From Methanogranum sp963676045 (GTDB taxonomy: Archaea > Thermoplasmatota > Thermoplasmata > Methanomassiliicoccales > Methanomethylophilaceae), in contig OY780938.1 of the NCBI GenBank assembly GCA_963676045.1, forward strand, positions 496,001 through 560,000: a stretch of DNA of 64,000 nt, written 5' to 3'. The position numbers and the translations under genes are program-made. A model generated the notes under the pieces. That model saw only the letters and a program-made list of their open reading frames with translations. It was not told where the DNA came from and did not search any database. This document shows, one piece after another, positions 60,581-64,000 of the stretch (its first letter is position 1; each line of letters opens with the position of its first letter).

Positions 60581-61131
60581 CAACAGTTGTGATCTATTCT
60601 CATTCCGACTATGATGCAGATCAATTGCAGGCCCTGATAGAATCAGTTCGCGAGAGAGGTTATCAGATAATAGAAAAATTCGAGGACACCGCCGCTTCGG
60701 AGGATTATCCGGAACTCCACAAGATGTTAAATCTCGTCAAGGAGAAAAAGGCAGATCTTGTTATAACTCCAAGGTTTCAATATCTTGGCCAATCGATAAT
60801 CAGCATTGCAGACGTTCTGAAGATATTGATGGAGAATCATACGGAAATATCCTTCACTGATCAACCAGTGGACATATGCACGATATGTGCAGCTGCAGAT
60901 GTTGAGAGGACGCTTATCAGGAAACGGACATGTGAAGGCCTTAAGCGGGCTAAAAAAGATGGAAAGACTGGTGGACGTCCTGCAACCAAACTTTCAGAAT
61001 TGCAAAAGAATAAGATTCAATCGATTTTGAAAGAAAACCCAAACATATCCAACAGGCAGCTAGCTGCACAGTTTATTGAAATTTCTTCAAATACTCTAAT
61101 AAAATTGGCAAAAAAAGAAGGACTAATTTAA
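60577..61131 (+). CDS. serine recombinase-like protein lacking catalytic residues
   Basis: 184 residues. Resolvase fold is recognisable: VVIYSHSDYDADQLQALIES aligns to Y-x-R-x-S-T, but the catalytic Ser is Asp11 and the Arg is His9. The region T-P-R-F-Q-Y-L-G-Q-S replaces D-R-L-x-R-S. The C-terminal HTH (TGGRPATKLSELQKNKIQSI, ISNRQLAAQ) is intact. It ends the ten-gene set. It could regulate or form a mixed complex with the active recombinase. Confidence 0.75.
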   Translation: MTTVVIYSHSDYDADQLQALIESVRERGYQIIEKFEDTAASEDYPELHKMLNLVKEKKADLVITPRFQYLGQSIISIADVLKILMENHTEISFTDQPVDICTICAAADVERTLIRKRTCEGLKRAKKDGKTGGRPATKLSELQKNKIQSILKENPNISNRQLAAQFIEISSNTLIKLAKKEGLI

Positions 61132-61168
61132 AAATCAATCATTTTATTATAATTATAGATAATTTGCA

Positions 61169-62143
61169 TCATATTTTCTTCTTACCATCTGGAGATAAAT
61201 CAAAAGAAATTGGTTGTTTTTCCAGTTTTTTTAAATTTAATTTACAAACTATTTCTTTTCTATATGAACTCGCATCATAACTTTTTAAATCATCTTTGTG
61301 ACGATAAACGATTCCAACAACACCTATCTTATCTTTACTAGCTATCTTATGTCTTTCGAGTGAATTTGTTGTAAGCATGGCCATCATTGGATCTGCATAA
61401 CTATTTATTAAGAACTTGAGTTTATTTTCAACATCCAATTTTTTATATTGCCTTAATGTATAAAATGAAAAGTTGTGAATTTTCCAATACTCCATCACGC
61501 ATTTTGAATCAGAAACATTATTCGTTTCTTCTTCATTTTCTTCTTCAATTGATGCTGTTGTAAGATCTTTAAATTCTTCAAAAAATATTTCAAATGATGC
61601 TCCCGGACGAACATATTTTTTTACATATGTTGATCCTAAATATGTAACATATTTGTAAATTATTGTAACAGTAACCACATCAAGATATGCAGTTTCACCA
61701 CCAACATTCGTCAATGTAACCTTTACTTTCCAGACTAATTTCTTATCTTTACTGTAAAAAACATCTAATTTAATGCTTTCTTTTTGAAAATCAGGAATGT
61801 TTCTTGACATAGACACATTGAGATTACGTTCATTTTGCTTTGACGTCTTGTGTAAAATATACACGCTCATGCAAGTCAACAAAATAGTTGAAATTACACC
61901 GCATATGGACCAAACACTTTCAGATGATACTAAATTAACAAATTTATTCCAAGTTACATAATCTGAATGAATAAAGAATAATACAACTGCACAAATAATA
62001 ATTGATATTAGAATTACAATGGCAGAAATAATAGCAATCAAAAGTAGTGTAAATTTCTGCTGACGCCTTATAATTAATTTTGAAACAGCATCCATCTTTG
62101 CTTCGTCATAATCTTCAATGCTATCTTTTGAAGTCTCATCCAT
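61169..62143 (-). CDS. AT-rich two-helix membrane protein of unknown function
   Basis: 324 residues. Acidic N-terminus, membrane helices at about 31-54 and 75-95, then a long cytoplasmic part with beta strands (KLVWKVKVTLTNVGGETAYL, VVTVTIIYKYVTYLG) and a helical C-terminal region. Base use is very AT-rich compared with its neighbours, so it was probably acquired separately. No homology is recognised. Opposite orientation to the adjacent mobile-element genes, convergent with 37 bases between stops. A defence or membrane-effector gene is one possibility. Confidence 0.65.
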   Translation of the reverse strand: MDETSKDSIEDYDEAKMDAVSKLIIRRQQKFTLLLIAIISAIVILISIIICAVVLFFIHSDYVTWNKFVNLVSSESVWSICGVISTILLTCMSVYILHKTSKQNERNLNVSMSRNIPDFQKESIKLDVFYSKDKKLVWKVKVTLTNVGGETAYLDVVTVTIIYKYVTYLGSTYVKKYVRPGASFEIFFEEFKDLTTASIEEENEEETNNVSDSKCVMEYWKIHNFSFYTLRQYKKLDVENKLKFLINSYADPMMAMLTTNSLERHKIASKDKIGVVGIVYRHKDDLKSYDASSYRKEIVCKLNLKKLEKQPISFDLSPDGKKKI

Positions 62144-62340
62144 TAAATACCCACTAACAAAATTCTAATTTAAATAAATCTCTAAAAAATTTCATAGTTA
62201 TTTTCAAAAATAACGAGGTTGACACTAGGTTATAAAATACTCATTTAAAACTCAAGTGTTCAAAAAACGTCCGTTTCTTTTTCATTTTTCATGCTATGGA
62301 TATAAGATATGAGGCGTAATAGATCCATCGCAGACCGTTT

Positions 62341-62352
62341 AGACGATCGTCT
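62341..62352. promoter_or_regulatory. 12-bp perfect palindrome upstream of surface-protein unit
   Basis: AGACGATCGTCT is its own reverse complement. It is enclosed by GCAGAC (62330-62335) and GTCTGC (62349-62354), so a longer hairpin is also possible. It ends 16 bases before the ATG at 62369. Confidence 0.5.
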
Positions 62353-62368
62353 GCAGGGTTGATAAACA

Positions 62369-62620
62369 ATGGTTGATTGGATTCAGACTGTTACGACATT
62401 TCCGGGAATCATTCCGGCGATAATAGCAGTCATTGCAATTGCTGTAATGGTTATATGCGCATTAGCGCGCGTAGACCATTGGGCGGTTTATGTCATCGGA
62501 ATAATTGTGGTGATCGTCTGCGTCGCGGTCATATGCCTTCAGGGATATGGGATCATGCAGCTTTGGCCATTCGAGTGGTACGGATTGAACGGAGCGGCAG
62601 AACCGCCTGTCATAGCGTGA
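62369..62620 (+). CDS. small two-helix membrane protein
   Basis: 83 residues: MVDWIQTVTTFPGIIPAIIA, then hydrophobic V-I-A-I-A-V-M-V-I-C-A-L-A, a short turn R-V-D-H-W-A, and a second helix V-Y-V-I-G-I-I-V-V-I-V-C-V-A-V. Resembles holins or small phage/surface-system membrane proteins in layout, but no family is certain. The next gene starts 4 bases after its stop, so they form a unit. Confidence 0.55.
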   Translation: MVDWIQTVTTFPGIIPAIIAVIAIAVMVICALARVDHWAVYVIGIIVVIVCVAVICLQGYGIMQLWPFEWYGLNGAAEPPVIA

Positions 62621-62624
62621 TACT

Positions 62625-64000
62625 ATGGACATTTTCAAAGATAAAAAGAAACTTTTTACATTTTTCGCAATTGCTATGATCGCACTATGCGGTGCGTTCA
62701 TTTTGTCATCTGAACACACTCAGGATTCCGCAGCCATCGGAGAAGACCTATCAGCAACTTACGGAACCCCGACTAACATAAGTCTCGCACCGGGATACTC
62801 GTGGACATATACCCCGACGTATCCAGCTGATCTTGCGAGTTACGTTACAACATCGCTTCAAGTCAACGATTCGTCGATAGGTAGCGTTTCATCCGGTGTC
62901 GTCACGGTCTTGGTACCATCCAATGCGACCGTAGGCACGGTTTACAACATCGTGATCAAGGCATACATGTCTTCACCAGTCGAACAGACCGCCTACCAGT
63001 ACGTGAAAATAACTGTCACTTCCGGTCTGTCGATCACAGCGGGACAGGACATCGCCGATATCGTGAAAGGAACCGCCATAACATCACTCACACCTGCTGC
63101 GACATCGTCTATGGGAACCATCACATGGGCTGTAAAATCAGGTCAGAGTCTCCCTGCAGGCCTCACACTTTCCAGCGGAGTCGTCAGTGGTACACCTACT
63201 GTCGCAGGCACCAACACTGTCTATCTGACCGCATCATGTTCCGGACAGACCGCTGACCTTACAGTATCATTTGTCGTTTACAATGTGATCGTAGGAGGGT
63301 CTGCACAGACCATCTCATCATACAACACCACAGTCTCATCCACAACGATCACACAGACAGGTTCTGACCTCGGAGTCACATGGGCGGTCACATCAGGTAC
63401 CATGCCTGCAGGATTCTCGCTCAATGCTTCGACAGGAGTCATCAGCGGATCATCTGCGGTGGTCAAGTCGACTGCGATCACCATCACAGGAACAACAGCC
63501 AACGGACCTACGCAGACAACGACCAAGGTCATCACAGTCAGATCCGAATCAACACTAACACTTTCCGGCGGAGCTGATATCACAACCTTCAAAAACAATG
63601 CAACGGCCAAGACATCTGCAATCACAGCTGGTGCGACGACATCGACCATCGCATGGACCATCACAGCTTACAGCGGTGTAACAGTCTCTGCAGCAGGAGT
63701 TGTATCGATCGTCAACTCGACAACAGCTAACATGGCTGGCAGTGTGACGGTCACAGCCACAACAGCTTACGGACAGGTAGTAACCAAAGTGGTCAATCTG
63801 CATGTCGAAGACACATTGACGATCTCCGGCAACACAACGCTCAGCGCGATCGCAGGCACAGCCAAATCCACAACGGCATTCACTGTTGTTGGAGGTTCTG
63901 GTAACACACTTGCTGCCTCTACCGGTGCTGTAGGTCTGAACCAGGCTATCGTCAGCGGTGCTTTACAAATCAACTCGGCATCACCCACCACAGGCAACAC
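62625..64000 (+). CDS. secreted surface protein with Ig-like repeats, 3' end missing
   Basis: Open from the ATG at 62625 to the window edge (458 codons). Signal helix K-K-K-L-F-T-F-F-A-I-A-M-I-A-L-C-G-A-F-I-L near the start, then an extremely Thr/Ser/Ala/Val-rich body made of about 80-residue beta domains. The pattern W-A-V-x-S-G-x-x-L-P-A-G-L/F-T/S-L-x(4-6)-G-V-V/I-S-G-T/S occurs twice (TWAVKSGQSLPAGLTLSSGV; TWAVTSGTMPAGFSLNAST), the He_PIG-type Ig-like repeat. Almost no Lys, Cys or aromatic residues: an extended cell-surface stalk. Length and anchor are not visible. Confidence 0.85.
   Translation, partial: MDIFKDKKKLFTFFAIAMIALCGAFILSSEHTQDSAAIGEDLSATYGTPTNISLAPGYSWTYTPTYPADLASYVTTSLQVNDSSIGSVSSGVVTVLVPSNATVGTVYNIVIKAYMSSPVEQTAYQYVKITVTSGLSITAGQDIADIVKGTAITSLTPAATSSMGTITWAVKSGQSLPAGLTLSSGVVSGTPTVAGTNTVYLTASCSGQTADLTVSFVVYNVIVGGSAQTISSYNTTVSSTTITQTGSDLGVTWAVTSGTMPAGFSLNASTGVISGSSAVVKSTAITITGTTANGPTQTTTKVITVRSESTLTLSGGADITTFKNNATAKTSAITAGATTSTIAWTITAYSGVTVSAAGVVSIVNSTTANMAGSVTVTATTAYGQVVTKVVNLHVEDTLTISGNTTLSAIAGTAKSTTAFTVVGGSGNTLAASTGAVGLNQAIVSGALQINSASPTTGN

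Noticed and set aside
62377..62679. 100-codon frame overlapping the small two-helix membrane protein
   Set aside because: Out of frame with it, His/Cys-rich by chance, and it would destroy the coupling to the surface protein start.

Overview
This is an archaeal chromosome segment. It encodes a TATA-box binding protein, the ribosome-recycling factor ABCE1, a two-component dihydroorotate dehydrogenase (PyrD/PyrK), a corrinoid adenosyltransferase, an archaeal-type EF-Tu-like factor and prepilin-like proteins. Many genes start 22-30 bp after a TATA box with little or no leader, others follow GGAGGTGA-type ribosome binding sites. The mix of InlB-repeat adhesins, Sel1-repeat protein, iron-sulfur flavoproteins and arylacetate-CoA ligase/ACT genes resembles host-associated Methanomassiliicoccales (Thermoplasmatota). 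That placement is an inference; no methanogenesis or pyl genes lie in the window. The genes whose ends were read stop at TAA or TGA; the one exception is a small gene with an in-frame TAG.

Layout. 1-9.6 kb: redox and small-molecule genes (iron-sulfur flavoproteins, alpha/beta hydrolase, methyltransferase, two arylacetate-CoA ligase paralogues flanking an ACT protein and a degenerate EF-Tu-like protein, an AdoMet-decarboxylase-like protein, a DUF362 ferredoxin-type protein). 9.6-18.7 kb: Sel1 protein, ThpR, a three-gene pilin-like operon, SufS-type cysteine desulfurase, pyrD-pyrK-TPR operon, tRNA-Cys and TBP. 18.8-35.7 kb: a membrane-anchored transglutaminase-like protein, MetG, MATE, ABCE1, two PHP proteins, CDF and MFS transporters, then cobO-cysK-tatD-tcdA and metA-ridA, a sulfur-amino-acid and cofactor group. 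35.7-38.4 kb: a radical SAM/SPASM enzyme directly downstream of a 98-residue peptide with ten cysteines in its C-terminal half, a candidate RiPP system, facing a DUF5685 gene. 38.4-55.5 kb: small regulators, transporters, membrane proteins, a DUF3800 protein followed by a tandem stem-loop repeat, ferritin, a complete transcription unit for a 32-residue protein, a large adhesin, and the TAG-containing gene.

55.5-62.2 kb is accessory DNA: a decayed tyrosine recombinase, a structured non-coding stretch, a ten-gene set with nearly all junctions overlapping that ends in an RHH regulator and two serine recombinases (the second without catalytic residues), and an AT-rich membrane-protein gene. The window ends in a two-gene surface-protein unit that runs off the right edge.

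The two most interesting loci are the radical SAM/Cys-rich peptide pair (35685-37158) and the possible pyrrolysine-containing small protein (53650-53913).
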